Shown: positions 46,620 to 57,543, counted from the first letter of the stretch. The stretch: 64,000 nucleotides of DNA from Texcoconibacillus texcoconensis (GCF_014202575.1 NZ_JACHHB010000004.1:167710-231709); one strand, 5' to 3'. Made by a program: numbers and translations. The notes: generated by a model not told the origin, from the letters alone.

Positions 46620-49175
46620 TTACAAGCCACACTTTAGTTGTGCATTACAGTTCGTACACGTGTTACAACCACCGATATCTTCGACTGTTCCTTGACGACA
46701 AACCGGACATGTATCTCCGATTTCTGAACCGATACTTACTGACGTTGAACGCAAATCTGTGATCGTATCGACAACAACGACATGGTTTCTCTCTTCTTCA
46801 GTTTCAGCTACCTCTTCACCAGAGCCTTGGTCTTCAGCTTTTAATGTTAAAACTTGTGAATCACGACTACCATCTACATAAACGGTACCGCCTTTTGCTC
46901 CACCTTTGTATAGTCGTTCATAAACATTTTTTACTTGGTCGACTGTATACCCCTTCGGAGCATTAACTGTTTTACTCAATGAGCTATCAACCCAACGCTG
47001 AATGACGCACTGAAGGTCAGCATGTGCCTCTGGTGACAAATCCATACTTGAAATGAACCATTCAGGTAAATTGTCACGATCTGCTTCTGGGTGTTCGTTT
47101 AAATACTCTTGTAAAATATCTGCATTCACTTCAATAAACTTCCCTAATCGTCCACTTCTAAAGTAAGAGAAAGAAAAATATGGTTCTAAGCCCGTACTTA
47201 CACCTACCATCGTACCCGTACTTCCAGTAGGGGCAACTGTCAATAAGTGCGAATTTCGAATACCATATTTTAAAACACCTTCACGAATATCTTCAGGCAT
47301 TTTATACATATACCCTGTTGAGGTGAACTTTTCACGAAGATGATTTGTTTCAGCCTCATTTTCACCCATTAAATACGGAAATGAACCTTTCTCTTTCGCT
47401 AATTCAATACTCGTACGATAAGCGGTTGTAGCAATCGTTTCAAAGATCTGGTCAACAAGCTCATTTCCTTCTTTAGAGCCATAAACCGTCTCGGTGTAAA
47501 TCAATAGGTCATGTAACCCCATGACGCCAAGACCTACGCGCCGCTCTCCCTTTGCTTGTTTCGTATTTTCTTCCAAGAAATAAGGGGTTGCATCAATGAC
47601 GTTATCTTGCATACGCACACCGGTTGCGACCGTTTGCTTTAACTTTTCAAAGTCTACCGTTTTCGTTTCTCGATCTGCCATCTCTGCTAAATTGACTGCT
47701 GCCAAGTTACAAACAGAATATGGTGCTAAAGGTTGCTCACCACATGGGTTTGTTGCAACAACTCTTTGACCGTACGCACTTGCATTTGTCATTTCATTTG
47801 CGTTATCGATAAAGAAGATTCCTGGTTCAGCTGAATAAGTTGCACAAATATTAATCAGATTCCATAACTCACGCGCTTTAACCGTACGATATGTCTTAAT
47901 TGAAAAGCCCAGTGCTTCCCACTCACGAACATCGCCATACTCCTGCCATTCACGGTTATATGCTTCCATTTCGCTTTCGGAATAATTCTCCACATTAGGA
48001 AAACGAAGTTGATAGTCATCGTCATTTTCAACAGCTTCCATAAAGTCATTTGTTAAACATACAGAAATATTAGCGCCAGTTAAAAACTCAGGATTATTTA
48101 CAGTATACGTGCCACCAATACGAAGTTTTTCTTTCGCATCGTTAATCACACTTTGATCGAATCCGCCCTTCCCTGGGATTGCTTCATAATTAACAATCGA
48201 CTGATACATAGATTCTTCCAATTGGGTAAGCGGTGTAAATTTCAGCTTTTGTTTGACAAGTTTTTGAATATATTCATCGTCACTATTTTCCAATAGATAA
48301 CGTAAAATACGCGGGTTTTGCATCTTAGAAATGATAAATTCTAAAATATCAGGATGCCAATCGGCGAGCATAATCATTTGCGCACCGCGCCTTGATCCAC
48401 CTTGTTCAACAAGATGTGTCAATTTTGCGATGTCATCCAGCCATGATACCGACCCTGACGATTTTCCATTCACACCTCGCGCCAATGTGTTTCTCGGTCG
48501 TAAAGTAGAACCGTTCGTTCCAACGCCTCCTCCACGACTCATAATTTCCATCACTTGCTTACGATGTTCTGAAATCCCTTCTCTGGAATCTTGAACAAAA
48601 GGCATCACATAACAGTTGAAATACGTAACATCCGTTTCTGCACCAGCTCCGTAAAGAACACGACCTGCCGGAACGAAATTCATCGATACGAGTTCATGAT
48701 AGAAAGATTGAAATGCTTGTTCTCGTTTTTGTGGTTCCACTTCCACAGAAGCCAAACCTGTCGCATTTCGTTTTGCAATTTGTTCATAATAAATTTCTAA
48801 CGGCTTATCAATGGAATCAATTGTTCGAACAACAACCCCCGTTTCTTGTTCTGCCGGATTTTCAATTGCTGAACGAAATTCATCGTCGATGGCAATCTTA
48901 GCAAGGTCGTTTTCGAGGTCTAACGCTTTTATAAAACCATAACCACGTGCTGGAAACTTCGGATCTTCTTTTACTGTTAAGACCACAAAGTCTCCTTCCT
49001 TCAACGTTTTCTTCTCCGTGTCCTTAAATGTATATCGGTCAAGCATCACGAGTCGCGAAACGCCGTTCTTCGTTATGTGCATATCTGATGTTATCGAATG
49101 TACTTGCGGAAATTGTTCGATATCACGATTTAATTGTTCGACATTAATTTCTTTCGTAAATGTGCTCGTAGTCAT
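46620..49175 (-). CDS. nrdJ: Adenosylcobalamin-dependent (class II) ribonucleotide reductase
   Basis: Makes deoxyribonucleotides with a cobalamin-derived radical, working with or without oxygen. Motifs are FVPAGRVLYGAGAETDVTYFNCYVMP, MEIMSRGGGVGTNGSTLRPR, the radical Cys in NPCGEQPLAPYSVCNLAAVNL, and TVAPTGSTGTMVGVSTGLEPYF. The C-terminus has a four-Cys metal-binding module (CPVCRQGTVEDIGGCNTCTNC) and a terminal Cys for reduction. The start is MTTSTFTKEINV behind AAAAGGGGAG; about 851 aa. NrdR-type boxes, but no cobalamin riboswitch, are seen upstream. Confidence 0.95.
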   Translation of the reverse strand: MTTSTFTKEINVEQLNRDIEQFPQVHSITSDMHITKNGVSRLVMLDRYTFKDTEKKTLKEGDFVVLTVKEDPKFPARGYGFIKALDLENDLAKIAIDDEFRSAIENPAEQETGVVVRTIDSIDKPLEIYYEQIAKRNATGLASVEVEPQKREQAFQSFYHELVSMNFVPAGRVLYGAGAETDVTYFNCYVMPFVQDSREGISEHRKQVMEIMSRGGGVGTNGSTLRPRNTLARGVNGKSSGSVSWLDDIAKLTHLVEQGGSRRGAQMIMLADWHPDILEFIISKMQNPRILRYLLENSDDEYIQKLVKQKLKFTPLTQLEESMYQSIVNYEAIPGKGGFDQSVINDAKEKLRIGGTYTVNNPEFLTGANISVCLTNDFMEAVENDDDYQLRFPNVENYSESEMEAYNREWQEYGDVREWEALGFSIKTYRTVKARELWNLINICATYSAEPGIFFIDNANEMTNASAYGQRVVATNPCGEQPLAPYSVCNLAAVNLAEMADRETKTVDFEKLKQTVATGVRMQDNVIDATPYFLEENTKQAKGERRVGLGVMGLHDLLIYTETVYGSKEGNELVDQIFETIATTAYRTSIELAKEKGSFPYLMGENEAETNHLREKFTSTGYMYKMPEDIREGVLKYGIRNSHLLTVAPTGSTGTMVGVSTGLEPYFSFSYFRSGRLGKFIEVNADILQEYLNEHPEADRDNLPEWFISSMDLSPEAHADLQCVIQRWVDSSLSKTVNAPKGYTVDQVKNVYERLYKGGAKGGTVYVDGSRDSQVLTLKAEDQGSGEEVAETEEERNHVVVVDTITDLRSTSVSIGSEIGDTCPVCRQGTVEDIGGCNTCTNCNAQLKCGL

Positions 49176-49277
49176 GGCCTTCTCCCCTTTTCGACTTGTT
49201 ACGAGATTGATAGTTTTTGCGATCTGCGATGTTTCTACCAATGTTTGTTAGTTTAGCTTAACATAGCCCGCTTCAAT

Positions 49278-49326
49278 CATCAATATATAGTGTACCCTTT
49301 CGCGAGAATGATACCACATATTGATT
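49278..49326 (-). promoter_or_regulatory. Tandem NrdR-box-like sites upstream of nrdJ
   Basis: CATCAATATATAGTGT (49278-49293) matches most of the NrdR box ACACWATATMTWGTGT. A weaker second match (ATACCACATATTGATT, 49311-49326) starts 33 bases later, about three helical turns, which is the usual spacing for the NrdR pair. The rest of 49327-49620 shows only AT-rich sequence and short inverted repeats. Confidence 0.6.
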
Positions 49327-49627
49327 CAGAGAACAGATTTTATAGATTTGTCAAAATCAAAATTTTACGTTAACTGACGAATTTAAGCCATAATTCACGA
49401 ATTCGTTAGCTAAATGTCAATGAGCGACATTTTTTTCGTTTGTCATATAGCAATAAAAAAGAAAGATGACCAAGCCTTTCAAGACCTGTCGAAAAAGAAT
49501 CCTACCACAAAAAACAGTTCGGAAAAAGACTTGACGAATGAAAGATCATCATCTCTTATTTACAAGTGATAGAAAAGATAGATTTTACGGCTTCAAAACG
49601 AAACTTCCCCAAAAAAAGACAAAAAAA

Positions 49628-49651
49628 GTACTACGACAATCATCGTAGTAC
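49628..49651 (-). terminator. Terminator of lipM
   Basis: GTACTACGA pairs exactly with TCGTAGTAC around a 6-base loop, followed by a seven-T run on the minus strand, 7 bases after the stop. Confidence 0.9.
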
Positions 49652-49657
49652 CTTCAG

Positions 49658-50488
49658 TTACAAACGAAAATTCCACTCATCATTTGCATACTTTTCATTC
49701 ATCAAACGGTCCACTTCTTGTTTCATTTCATCGGTTAATGTTAATGGCTCTAATTGAATATTTAGCGCGTCAGCAAAACCTTGTTTAAAGGCAATGCTAG
49801 CTTCAGCAATCGTCACAGGTTGCTCTCGCAATTCGTTGATCGCAACGGCCTTGTTTTTAAATTGGCGTTGCATCCGTTCGCGAATTCGGTCATTTCGATA
49901 TTGAAACATATCAAACAGCTTATCCTCATCTAAATCGAGAATGATTGACCCGTGCTGAAGGATAACACCTTTTTGTCTCGTTTGTGCACTACCTGCTACT
50001 TTACGCCCTTCAACGACAAGCTCATACCAAGAAGGTGCGTCAAAACAGACAGCGGAACGAGGCTGTTTTAATGCATTACGTTCCTCTTCTGTACGCGGAA
50101 TTGCAAATTCAGCCGATAGTCCTAATTTTCGAAAACCTTGTAAAAGCCCTTGAGAAATAACACGGTAAGCTTCCGTCACAGACTCAGGCATATCCGGGTA
50201 ATCTTCTGTGACGATGACACTATATGTAAGTTCTTGATCGTGGAGGACCGCTCTTCCACCAGTCGCTCTTCGTACGAAACCGACTTGATGATTTCTGACA
50301 GCTTCCATATTTATATCTTTGTCCACCTTTTGGAAGTACCCGACCGAAAGCGTTGCAGGGTCCCATGTATAAAAACGAATCACTGGTGGAATTTTCCCAC
50401 GACTATGCCAAGATAATAACACCTCATCAACTGCCATATTATACGCTGGACTTCCAGCACTCGTATCAAGAAAAGCCCAAGTTTCCAT
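49658..50488 (-). CDS. lipM: Octanoyltransferase LipM
   Basis: Moves octanoate from octanoyl-ACP to protein for lipoate synthesis, which the glycine cleavage H protein and the keto-acid dehydrogenases need. The start [22 protein letters not shown] is the LipM N-terminus. [18 protein letters not shown] (about 73-90), the acyl-accepting Cys148 in [27 protein letters not shown] and HGSIILDLD follow. At 276 aa it is close to B. subtilis LipM (YqhM). GAAAGGAACG precedes the ATG. Confidence 0.95.
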   Translation of the reverse strand: METWAFLDTSAGSPAYNMAVDEVLLSWHSRGKIPPVIRFYTWDPATLSVGYFQKVDKDINMEAVRNHQVGFVRRATGGRAVLHDQELTYSVIVTEDYPDMPESVTEAYRVISQGLLQGFRKLGLSAEFAIPRTEEERNALKQPRSAVCFDAPSWYELVVEGRKVAGSAQTRQKGVILQHGSIILDLDEDKLFDMFQYRNDRIRERMQRQFKNKAVAINELREQPVTIAEASIAFKQGFADALNIQLEPLTLTDEMKQEVDRLMNEKYANDEWNFRL

Positions 50489-50656
50489 TGTCCACGTTCC
50501 TTTCTTTTTTTCAGATACAATGTCCATCATAGATGAAAATGAATGAAACGTCCAAATATCGGCTCGTTTCATCGTTAAAGTGGATTTTGGCTTGTCTGAT
50601 ATTCCATTTTCGTTTAATATGGACGTTGAGCAAACTTGAAAAGGAGTGGCCTAAAA

Positions 50657-51028
50657 ATGGCTTGGTTATACGTTATACTTACGATAATTCTCATTATTTT
50701 CATCATTAGTCGACTCAAAAAACCGAGTGATGTAAAGTCTGTCACAACTGAAGAGTTCAAAGAAGGCTACCGCAAAGCACAACTTTTCGACATTCGTGAA
50801 GAAAAAGAATTTAATACTGGACACATCTTAGGTGCCCGCAACCTTCCCCTTTCACAAATGAGACACCGACTTACTGAAGTACGTCCAGATCAAGCTGTGT
50901 ATTTGTATGACCAAAATGGTTCACGCATCGCACAGGCATCGAAATTATTAAAGAAAAAACGCGGTGTTGAAGAAATCGTTGCACTTAAAGGCGGATTTAA
51001 AAAATGGACTGGCAAAATTAAAAAATAA
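50657..51028 (+). CDS. yqhL: Membrane-anchored rhodanese-like protein YqhL, active-site Cys missing
   Basis: One N-terminal membrane helix (about 2-18) precedes a rhodanese domain (VTTEEFKEGYRKAQLFDIREEKEFNTGHILGARNLPLSQM). In the loop where sulfurtransferases have a persulfide Cys, the sequence is VYLYDQNGSRIAQAS, with Asp in that place, so sulfur transfer is unlikely. 123 aa. AAAGGAGTGG precedes the ATG. It is divergent from lipM and convergent with gcvPB. Confidence 0.88.
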   Translation: MAWLYVILTIILIIFIISRLKKPSDVKSVTTEEFKEGYRKAQLFDIREEKEFNTGHILGARNLPLSQMRHRLTEVRPDQAVYLYDQNGSRIAQASKLLKKKRGVEEIVALKGGFKKWTGKIKK

Positions 51029-51143
51029 ACGGAATGGTGAGCTTAAAAGTCCACCTCTCCGAAGTTGCATTTTAGCAACGTAAAAGATGACCTGCGCATA
51101 TGTAGATGCTGCAGTATCGCCCACCTAAAAATAAATCTCGCCA

Positions 51144-51176
51144 AAAGGAGGAATGCCTACTTGGCATTCCTCCTTT
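51144..51176. terminator. Terminator hairpin between yqhL and gcvPB
   Basis: AAAGGAGGAATGCC pairs exactly with GGCATTCCTCCTTT around a 5-base loop. It can serve both convergent genes; neither side has a long T-run beyond the stem. Confidence 0.8.
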
Positions 51177-51187
51177 CGTCTGTAAAA

Positions 51188-52654
51188 TTATGACTTCTGA
51201 TAGCGAAGAACTGGCTTTCTCGCAGCCGTTGTTTCATCAAGTCGCCCCAACACTGTTTCGTGTGGTGCCTCTTGAACGGTTTCTGGTTCTTCTTCTGCTT
51301 CTTTGGCAATTTGAATCATCGCATCAATAAATGCATCAAGGGTCTCTTTCGTCTCCGTTTCTGTTGGCTCAACCATCATACACTCGTCTACATTTAACGG
51401 GAAGTAAATTGTAGGCGGATGGTAACCAAAGTCCAACAACCTCTTTGCAATATCTAATGTACGAACACCTAATTTTTTCTGCTTCCTTCCTGACAAAACA
51501 AATTCATGTTTACAATGTTGTTCATAAGGTGCATCAAAATATGGAGCAAGCCTTCTCATCATATAATTTGCATTTAAAACTGCATTTTCTGATACTTTCC
51601 TCAACCCTTCAGCGCCCATTGTTCGAATATAAGTATAGGCTCGCACATTAATACCGAAGTTACCATAGTAAGGTTTTATACGACCTATTGAATCAGGACG
51701 TTCACTTTCGCGGTTAAACCGATAATAACCTTCTTCTTTTACAACCGTTGGAACAGGCAAGAATCGGGCTAGTTCTTCTTTAACACCAACTGGTCCCGAA
51801 CCAGGACCACCACCTCCGTGCGGTGTTGTAAACGTTTTGTGTAAATTTAAATGAACAACGTCAAAACCCATGTCCCCTGGGCGGGTAATCCCTAAAATGG
51901 CATTAGAGTTTGCACCATCATAGTAAAGCTTACCTCCAGCTTCATGAACCACCTTTGCCATCTCAACGATTTCTTCTTCAAACAAACCAAGCGTATTTGG
52001 GTTTGTTAGCATAAGAGCTGCTGTATCATTTCCTACCACTTCTTTTAAATGATCAAGATCAACAAGTCCACGGTCATTAGACTTCACAGTTACTGCATCA
52101 AACCCTGCAACTGTCGCTGATGCAGGATTTGTACCATGAGCGGAGTCTGGAACAATGACTTTCGTTCTCTGGAAATCGCCATTCGCTTCATGAAATGCAC
52201 GAATTAACATTAAACCCGTCCACTCGCCTTGGGCTCCAGCTGCCGATTGTAGTGTTACTTCATCCATTCCCGTAATTTCTGCTAAGGAGTTCTGTAATTC
52301 ATACATAAGCTCCAATGCACCTTGGACCGTTGACACTGGTTGATACGGATGAATATGTGCAAAACCAGGCAGACGAGCAACATCTTCGTGTACTTTCGGA
52401 TTGTATTTCATCGTACAAGAACCAAGTGGATAAAAACCACTGTCAACACCATGATTTCTATTTGAAAGGGAAGTATAATGTCTCATCAATTGCAATTCTG
52501 ATACTTCTGGCAAATCAGGCGGCTCTTCTCGCACATAGTTAGTAGGAACCAACTCACCGATGGACTGTTCAGGTACATCCAAGTCAGGAAGGCTATAACT
52601 AACACGGCCAGGTTCACTTAACTCAAATATTAGTGCATGTTGTTTTTCACTCAT
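51188..52654 (-). CDS. gcvPB: Glycine dehydrogenase (decarboxylating) subunit 2
   Basis: The PLP-binding half of split P-protein, which decarboxylates glycine and passes aminomethyl to the H protein. The PLP lysine lies in [40 protein letters not shown] and [21 protein letters not shown] are family motifs. 488 aa, with a Glu-rich C-terminus. The start overlaps the gcvPA stop. Confidence 0.96.
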   Translation of the reverse strand: MSEKQHALIFELSEPGRVSYSLPDLDVPEQSIGELVPTNYVREEPPDLPEVSELQLMRHYTSLSNRNHGVDSGFYPLGSCTMKYNPKVHEDVARLPGFAHIHPYQPVSTVQGALELMYELQNSLAEITGMDEVTLQSAAGAQGEWTGLMLIRAFHEANGDFQRTKVIVPDSAHGTNPASATVAGFDAVTVKSNDRGLVDLDHLKEVVGNDTAALMLTNPNTLGLFEEEIVEMAKVVHEAGGKLYYDGANSNAILGITRPGDMGFDVVHLNLHKTFTTPHGGGGPGSGPVGVKEELARFLPVPTVVKEEGYYRFNRESERPDSIGRIKPYYGNFGINVRAYTYIRTMGAEGLRKVSENAVLNANYMMRRLAPYFDAPYEQHCKHEFVLSGRKQKKLGVRTLDIAKRLLDFGYHPPTIYFPLNVDECMMVEPTETETKETLDAFIDAMIQIAKEAEEEPETVQEAPHETVLGRLDETTAARKPVLRYQKS

Positions 52655-53994
52655 ACGATCTCCTCCAATCCGTCTACGAATCGATCGATTTCTTCTTTCG
52701 TTCTTAGTTCCGTAACAGCGATTAACATTTGATTCTCACGTTTTTGATCAATCGACCCTAGATCAAAGCCACCTAACATCCCACGCTTTAACAATTCCTC
52801 GTTCACTTCTGCAACAGTTTTTTTCACATCTACCACAAACTCATTAAAAAATGGTTGCTCATAAACTGTTGAAAATCCAGCCTCATTTAAGCGATTTTTC
52901 GCATAGTGCGCTTTTTGAATGTTTTGATTCGCCATATCTTGAACACCTTTTTTACCAAGTGCAGACATCGCAACAGAAGCAGCTAATGCATTCAAAGCTT
53001 GATTAGAACAAATATTTGACGTCGCTTTATCACGGCGAATATGCTGTTCGCGTGCTTGTAACGTCAACACGAACCCACGCTTTCCATTTTCGTCTTTTGT
53101 TTGTCCTACGAGGCGACCAGGGACTTTTCGCATGAACTTCTTTGCAACCGCAAAATAACCACAATGAGGCCCACCATACTGTGAAGGAATACCAAATGGT
53201 TGCACATCACCTACGACAACATCCGCACCAAAATGACCCGGTGGTTGGAGGACACCTAAACTTAATGGGTTGCTCGAGACAACAAATAACGATTTCTTTT
53301 CATGAACCACTTTTTCAACCGCCTCTAAATCTTCAAGGTGACCAAAGAAGTTCGGATGTTGGACAAGGACACAAGCTGTATCATCATCATACTTCTCTTT
53401 TAAATCGTTCAAGTCTGTCGTCCCATTTGCGATCGAGACCGTTTTCACCTCGACGTTCTGACCTTTTGCAACTGTCTTTAATACTTGTAATGCTTCGGGG
53501 TGAACAGATTCAGAGACGAGCACCGTATTTTTCTTCGTTTGCCCTACACTCATCATCGCCGCTTCAGCAAGTGCTGTCGACCCATCGTACATCGATGAAT
53601 TAGCAACTTCCATTCCTGTGAGCTCGCAAATCATCGTCTGAAACTCAAAGATGGCTTGTAATTCACCTTGAGAAATTTCAGGTTGGTAAGGCGTGTAAGC
53701 CGTATAAAATTCAGAACGAGATATGACGTGATTGACGACACTTGGAATATAATGTTCATACACACCTGCACCAAGGAAAGAAACATAGTCATTTGTATCA
53801 ATATTTCTTTTCGCTAACCCTTGTAAATGTTTGACGAGTTCCGGTTCAGACAACGAAGGTGGTAATTGCAAATCTTCTTTATAACGAACTCCAGCAGGTA
53901 TATCAGCAAATAAATCCTCAACTTGTTCAACGCCAATTTCATCAAGCATTTTTTGTTGATCACGGTCGGTCGTAGGTAAATAACGATAATTCAT
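52651..53994 (-). CDS. gcvPA: Glycine dehydrogenase (decarboxylating) subunit 1
   Basis: The N-terminal-half homologue of P-protein. It begins [22 protein letters not shown] and contains [62 protein letters not shown] and [18 protein letters not shown]. The length is 447 aa. It lies 21 bases after gcvT. Confidence 0.96.
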   Translation of the reverse strand: MNYRYLPTTDRDQQKMLDEIGVEQVEDLFADIPAGVRYKEDLQLPPSLSEPELVKHLQGLAKRNIDTNDYVSFLGAGVYEHYIPSVVNHVISRSEFYTAYTPYQPEISQGELQAIFEFQTMICELTGMEVANSSMYDGSTALAEAAMMSVGQTKKNTVLVSESVHPEALQVLKTVAKGQNVEVKTVSIANGTTDLNDLKEKYDDDTACVLVQHPNFFGHLEDLEAVEKVVHEKKSLFVVSSNPLSLGVLQPPGHFGADVVVGDVQPFGIPSQYGGPHCGYFAVAKKFMRKVPGRLVGQTKDENGKRGFVLTLQAREQHIRRDKATSNICSNQALNALAASVAMSALGKKGVQDMANQNIQKAHYAKNRLNEAGFSTVYEQPFFNEFVVDVKKTVAEVNEELLKRGMLGGFDLGSIDQKRENQMLIAVTELRTKEEIDRFVDGLEEIV

Positions 53995-54015
53995 TGATAC
54001 AACTCCCTTCTCCTA

Positions 54016-55107
54016 TCACTTTTTATAAAATGGTGTTTTGACAACTTTTGCCTTTAAGCGGCGTTTACGAACTTGCACTTCGACAACTGCATCTAACTCA
54101 CTAACGTTTTTATCTACAATGGCCAATCCTACATTTTTATTAAGGGTTGGCGACTGGGTACCACTAGTGACAAAACCGATTTCTCGACCTTCTGCATAGA
54201 CGCTATAGCCAGTTCGAGGGATCCCTTTGTCTACCATCTCTAATCCAACGAGCTTACGATCGGGACCATTTTGTTTTTGCCATTTTAGACGAGACTTCCC
54301 AATAAAGTCACTCTCTTTTTCTGTCTTAACGGCAAAACCAATCCCCGCTTCTACTGGTGTAATATCCTCCGATAGCTCTTGACCATAGAGAGCTAAGTTT
54401 GCTTCAAAACGTAATGTATCACGGGCGCCTAACCCACACGGCTGAATGCCTACGTCTTCACCAGCTTTTAAGATCTCCCTCCAGAGTGAAGAGGTGTCGT
54501 CCCATGAACAATAAATTTCAAACCCGTCTTCACCTGTATATCCCGTTCGAGAGACAAGTGCCGAAACCCCAGCTATATCTACCCCTTCTCGAAATTTAAA
54601 AAAGCGAATCTGGGTTAAATCAACTGTCGTCATCGTCTGCAAAACTTTTTCTGCATTTGGACCTTGAAGAGCTAATTGTCCATATTCAGGTGAGCGATCG
54701 ACGATGTTTATGTCCGCACTAGCATGTGTTTTCAACCATTCATAGTCTTTATGTGTATTCGCAGCATTAACGACGAGGAAAAAATTGTCCTCACTTCGCT
54801 TATAAATGAGAAAGTCATCAACGGTTCCGCCATCTTCATAGCACATCGCGGTATACTGGCAACCACCAACTTTTAATTTCGAAACATCATTTGTAACGAC
54901 TGTTTGTAAAAATTCTTCTGCACCAGTCCCTTGAACTTCAATTTCACCCATATGTGAAACATCAAAAAGACCAACATTTGTACGAACAGCATGATGCTCT
55001 TCTTTGATGCTTGAAAATTGAACGGGTAAATCCCAACCTCCGAAGTCAATCACCTTTGCATTTAAATTTTTGTACTCATCGAATAAAGGAGTCCTGTTTC
55101 CCGACAC
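54016..55107 (-). CDS. gcvT: Aminomethyltransferase (glycine cleavage T protein)
   Basis: Transfers the aminomethyl carbon to tetrahydrofolate, releasing ammonia. The start is a GTG ([14 protein letters not shown]...) 8 bases after GGAGG; longer readings include the leader. [60 protein letters not shown] and [17 protein letters not shown] are characteristic. About 363 aa. It is first in gcvT-PA-PB behind the glycine riboswitch. Confidence 0.96.
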   Translation of the reverse strand: MSGNRTPLFDEYKNLNAKVIDFGGWDLPVQFSSIKEEHHAVRTNVGLFDVSHMGEIEVQGTGAEEFLQTVVTNDVSKLKVGGCQYTAMCYEDGGTVDDFLIYKRSEDNFFLVVNAANTHKDYEWLKTHASADINIVDRSPEYGQLALQGPNAEKVLQTMTTVDLTQIRFFKFREGVDIAGVSALVSRTGYTGEDGFEIYCSWDDTSSLWREILKAGEDVGIQPCGLGARDTLRFEANLALYGQELSEDITPVEAGIGFAVKTEKESDFIGKSRLKWQKQNGPDRKLVGLEMVDKGIPRTGYSVYAEGREIGFVTSGTQSPTLNKNVGLAIVDKNVSELDAVVEVQVRKRRLKAKVVKTPFYKK

Positions 55108-55216
55108 CAATAACACCTCCAACATATAATGGTATTTCATTTAGACCATTGAACATCTTTAGTTCCTCAACACCATGACTTTGGTCATATTTAAGTTAAA
55201 TGAGAGCAAAATAAAA

Positions 55217-55254
55217 GACAGAGACGCCCTTATGATATAAAGTTCGTCTCTGTC
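55217..55254 (-). terminator. Riboswitch-controlled terminator upstream of gcvT
   Basis: GACAGAGACG pairs exactly with CGTCTCTGTC on the minus strand, followed by TTTTATTTTG. It lies just after the second glycine aptamer and about 110 bases before gcvT, as an ON switch requires. Confidence 0.88.
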
Positions 55255-55433
55255 CGTGCTACCTGAGAGTTTTTTCTTATCATGTTAATGATAAGTTTTT
55301 CCCCGTTGGTGGTTCACAATTGAAGTGAACGCTCTCCAGAGTTGCGTCAAGTAAGAGTCTGTTTGCCTGAGAGATTCGCACATAGCTTGCTCCTTCGGCG
55401 TCGGCTCATGTTTCTACCGAACTCTCCCCTTAC
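55255..55433 (-). ncRNA. Tandem glycine riboswitch
   Basis: The minus strand shows two glycine aptamers. The first runs GGGGAGAG...GCCGAAGGAGCAA...CTCTCAGGCAAACAGACTCT...CTCTGGAGAG. The second runs CACCAACGGGGAAAAACTTATC...GATAAG...CTCTCAGGTAGCACGGACAG. The repeated CTCTCAGG core and the linker before ACGGGG are diagnostic. With the terminator next to it, glycine binding should permit transcription of the cleavage genes. Confidence 0.95.
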
Positions 55434-55468
55434 TTTCATTCGCCAATATCAACTTGTCTATGTAACAC

Positions 55469-55632
55469 CAAAAGCGATAGGCGCTCGTTTATCGGCGACT
55501 AGCGCTGGAGGGCCGACAAGTAGAAGCGCTTTCTGCTTCAATTGTCGGACCGAAGCGACCTCGAGCCGATAGCGCCTACAGCTAGACGACATCAAAAGCG
55601 ATAGGCGCTCGATTATCGGCGACTAGTGCTGG
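55469..55632. repeat. REP-like intergenic repeat: one hairpin unit plus partial second copy
   Basis: A 40-base segment starting CAAAAGCGATAGGCGCTC occurs at 55469-55508 and again at 55593-55632 with two mismatches (period 124). The first unit folds on itself, since GATAGGCGCT near its start matches AGCGCCTA near its end, and contains a second stem around CCGACAA...TTGTCGG. Similar repeats are common in Bacillaceae. 55633-55878 otherwise holds only AT-rich promoter-like sequence before the SNF2 gene. Confidence 0.65.
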
Positions 55633-55878
55633 TGGTAAATATGATAACGTTTTCGATACTAGCTAAAAAGAATAACGCGCGCATACCAACCGCTAACACA
55701 ATCGAGCAACTATTTTCTTTAAAAATACACATTAAACAAATAATAGATGGACATAATATTAAAACGTCTTAAGTTAAGTTTATCGTATCATCAACTGATT
55801 TTCGTTGGCAACAAAATTGTCATATTTTTTTAATTATTTCTCTCACTTCGTTAACTACGAGAAAGATAGGAGGGGACC

Positions 55879-57543
55879 ATGGATATTAATATAACGTTCG
55901 ATACAAGCTGGAAAGATGAATGGTTGCAACGACTGAACCAACATGGGCCTTGGGCTGATTGGAATATATATAACCTAGGATGGCAATCAATCGAAGAGAC
56001 GGCTGTCGAAAACTTTCATACATTATATGCACCGAAATATCTCGAACATTTACAACTCTACCCACATCAAATTGAAGCTGCCCGAACTGTTATTGAAAAA
56101 ATGAATGGAAAAGCTATTCTTGCCGATGAAGTTGGTTTAGGAAAGACAATTGAAGCAGGTTTAATTTTAAAAGAATATATGATCCGTGGACTTGCCAAAA
56201 AAGTTCTCATCCTCACCCCCGCTTCCCTCGTCAGTCAATGGGTGAGTGAACTGAATCAAAAGTTTTTTATTCCCGCTGTCGAACAGCGCAAAGAATATGT
56301 TTGGGAGCAAGCTGATATCATCGTTGCTTCGATCGATACAGCAAAACGCCCACCACACTGCGATATTATTGAAGAACAAAATTATGACTTCATCATTGTT
56401 GATGAAGCACATAAACTTAAAAATCCAAAAACGAAAAACTATCAGTTTATCCAACAATTAAAGAAAACTTATTGCCTTTTACTTACAGCCACACCTGTCC
56501 AAAACCGACTGGACGAAGTATTTTATCTCGTTTCCCTCCTAAAACCTGGTTATTTAGGAGATGCAGAAACTTTCCAACAATCATATCAAACAGAAGAAGA
56601 CCAGGAACACTTGCAAAAATTAATGAAACAAGTCATGGTCCGAAATCGACGACAAGATGCAAATATGGATTGGCCAAAACGGACCGTTCATACCGTTGAT
56701 ATTGAAATGAGCCAGGAGGAGCGTGACTTGTACGAGGAAGTTTCAAAATTAAAATCAAGTCAGACACCTATTCACCCATTTACTGTCTTGACATTGCAAC
56801 GAGAAGTTTGTTCGAGCCGAGAAGCTGCTTATTTAACCATACAATCTATGATCAAAGAGGCTGAAGGCAATGAAGAACTTCAACAAACTTTGCAGCAAGT
56901 CATAGGAAAAATTGAACAAGTAAGTTTACACTCCAAAGCGCAAAAAGCGTTAGAACTGATTCAGCAACTTAATGACAAAGTGATCATTTTTACAGAGTAC
57001 CGTGGAACGCAATTATTTCTACAATATTTTTTCCAACAAAACGGGATAAAGGCTGTTCCATTTCGAGGTGGGTTTAAACGTAGTAAGAAAGACTGGATGA
57101 AGCAATTGTTTAAAAATCAAGCCCAAGTTTTAATCGCCACTGAAGCCGGCGGAGAAGGGATTAACCTTCAGTTTTGTCACCATATGATTAATTACGACTT
57201 ACCTTGGAACCCAATGAGAATTGAACAACGCATCGGTAGAATTCACCGACTAGGACAAGAAAATGATGTCACGATCTATAACTTCGCGATTCAAAATACA
57301 GTTGAAGATGATATTTTACAACTGCTCTATCACAAAATTGGGTTATTTGAAAACGTGATCGGGCGTTTAGATGACATATTAGAAAAAGCGGACAGTGACT
57401 TTGTCGAACAACATGTTAGCGATATATTATTACAATCGAAAACCGAGGGTGAAAAGCGCATTAAAATGGAAAACTTAACCGCATTCATCGAATCAAAAAA
57501 GGAGGAAAACGATGCATCAGGAGGACATTCACCAGTTTCTTAA
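55879..57543 (+). CDS. yqhH: SNF2-family helicase YqhH
   Basis: A Swi2/Snf2 ATPase of 554 aa. Walker A is AILADEVGLGKTIEAGLILKEY, the DEAH box is IIVDEAHKLKNPKTKNY, and motif III is LLLTATPVQNRLDEVF. The helicase C domain has VIIFTEYRGTQLFLQYFF, ATEAGGEGINLQFCHHMINYDLPWNPMRIEQRIGRIHRLGQ. AGGAGGGGACC precedes the ATG. It overlaps yqhG by 32 bases. The B. subtilis pair yqhH-yqhG has the same order upstream of the competence region. Its role, DNA repair or remodelling, is unknown. Confidence 0.93.
   Translation: MDINITFDTSWKDEWLQRLNQHGPWADWNIYNLGWQSIEETAVENFHTLYAPKYLEHLQLYPHQIEAARTVIEKMNGKAILADEVGLGKTIEAGLILKEYMIRGLAKKVLILTPASLVSQWVSELNQKFFIPAVEQRKEYVWEQADIIVASIDTAKRPPHCDIIEEQNYDFIIVDEAHKLKNPKTKNYQFIQQLKKTYCLLLTATPVQNRLDEVFYLVSLLKPGYLGDAETFQQSYQTEEDQEHLQKLMKQVMVRNRRQDANMDWPKRTVHTVDIEMSQEERDLYEEVSKLKSSQTPIHPFTVLTLQREVCSSREAAYLTIQSMIKEAEGNEELQQTLQQVIGKIEQVSLHSKAQKALELIQQLNDKVIIFTEYRGTQLFLQYFFQQNGIKAVPFRGGFKRSKKDWMKQLFKNQAQVLIATEAGGEGINLQFCHHMINYDLPWNPMRIEQRIGRIHRLGQENDVTIYNFAIQNTVEDDILQLLYHKIGLFENVIGRLDDILEKADSDFVEQHVSDILLQSKTEGEKRIKMENLTAFIESKKEENDASGGHSPVS

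Noticed and set aside
49176..49620. Cobalamin riboswitch upstream of nrdJ
   Set aside because: I looked for the B12 box (GCCACTG-like) and its surrounding stems and did not find them; NrdR-like boxes fit better.
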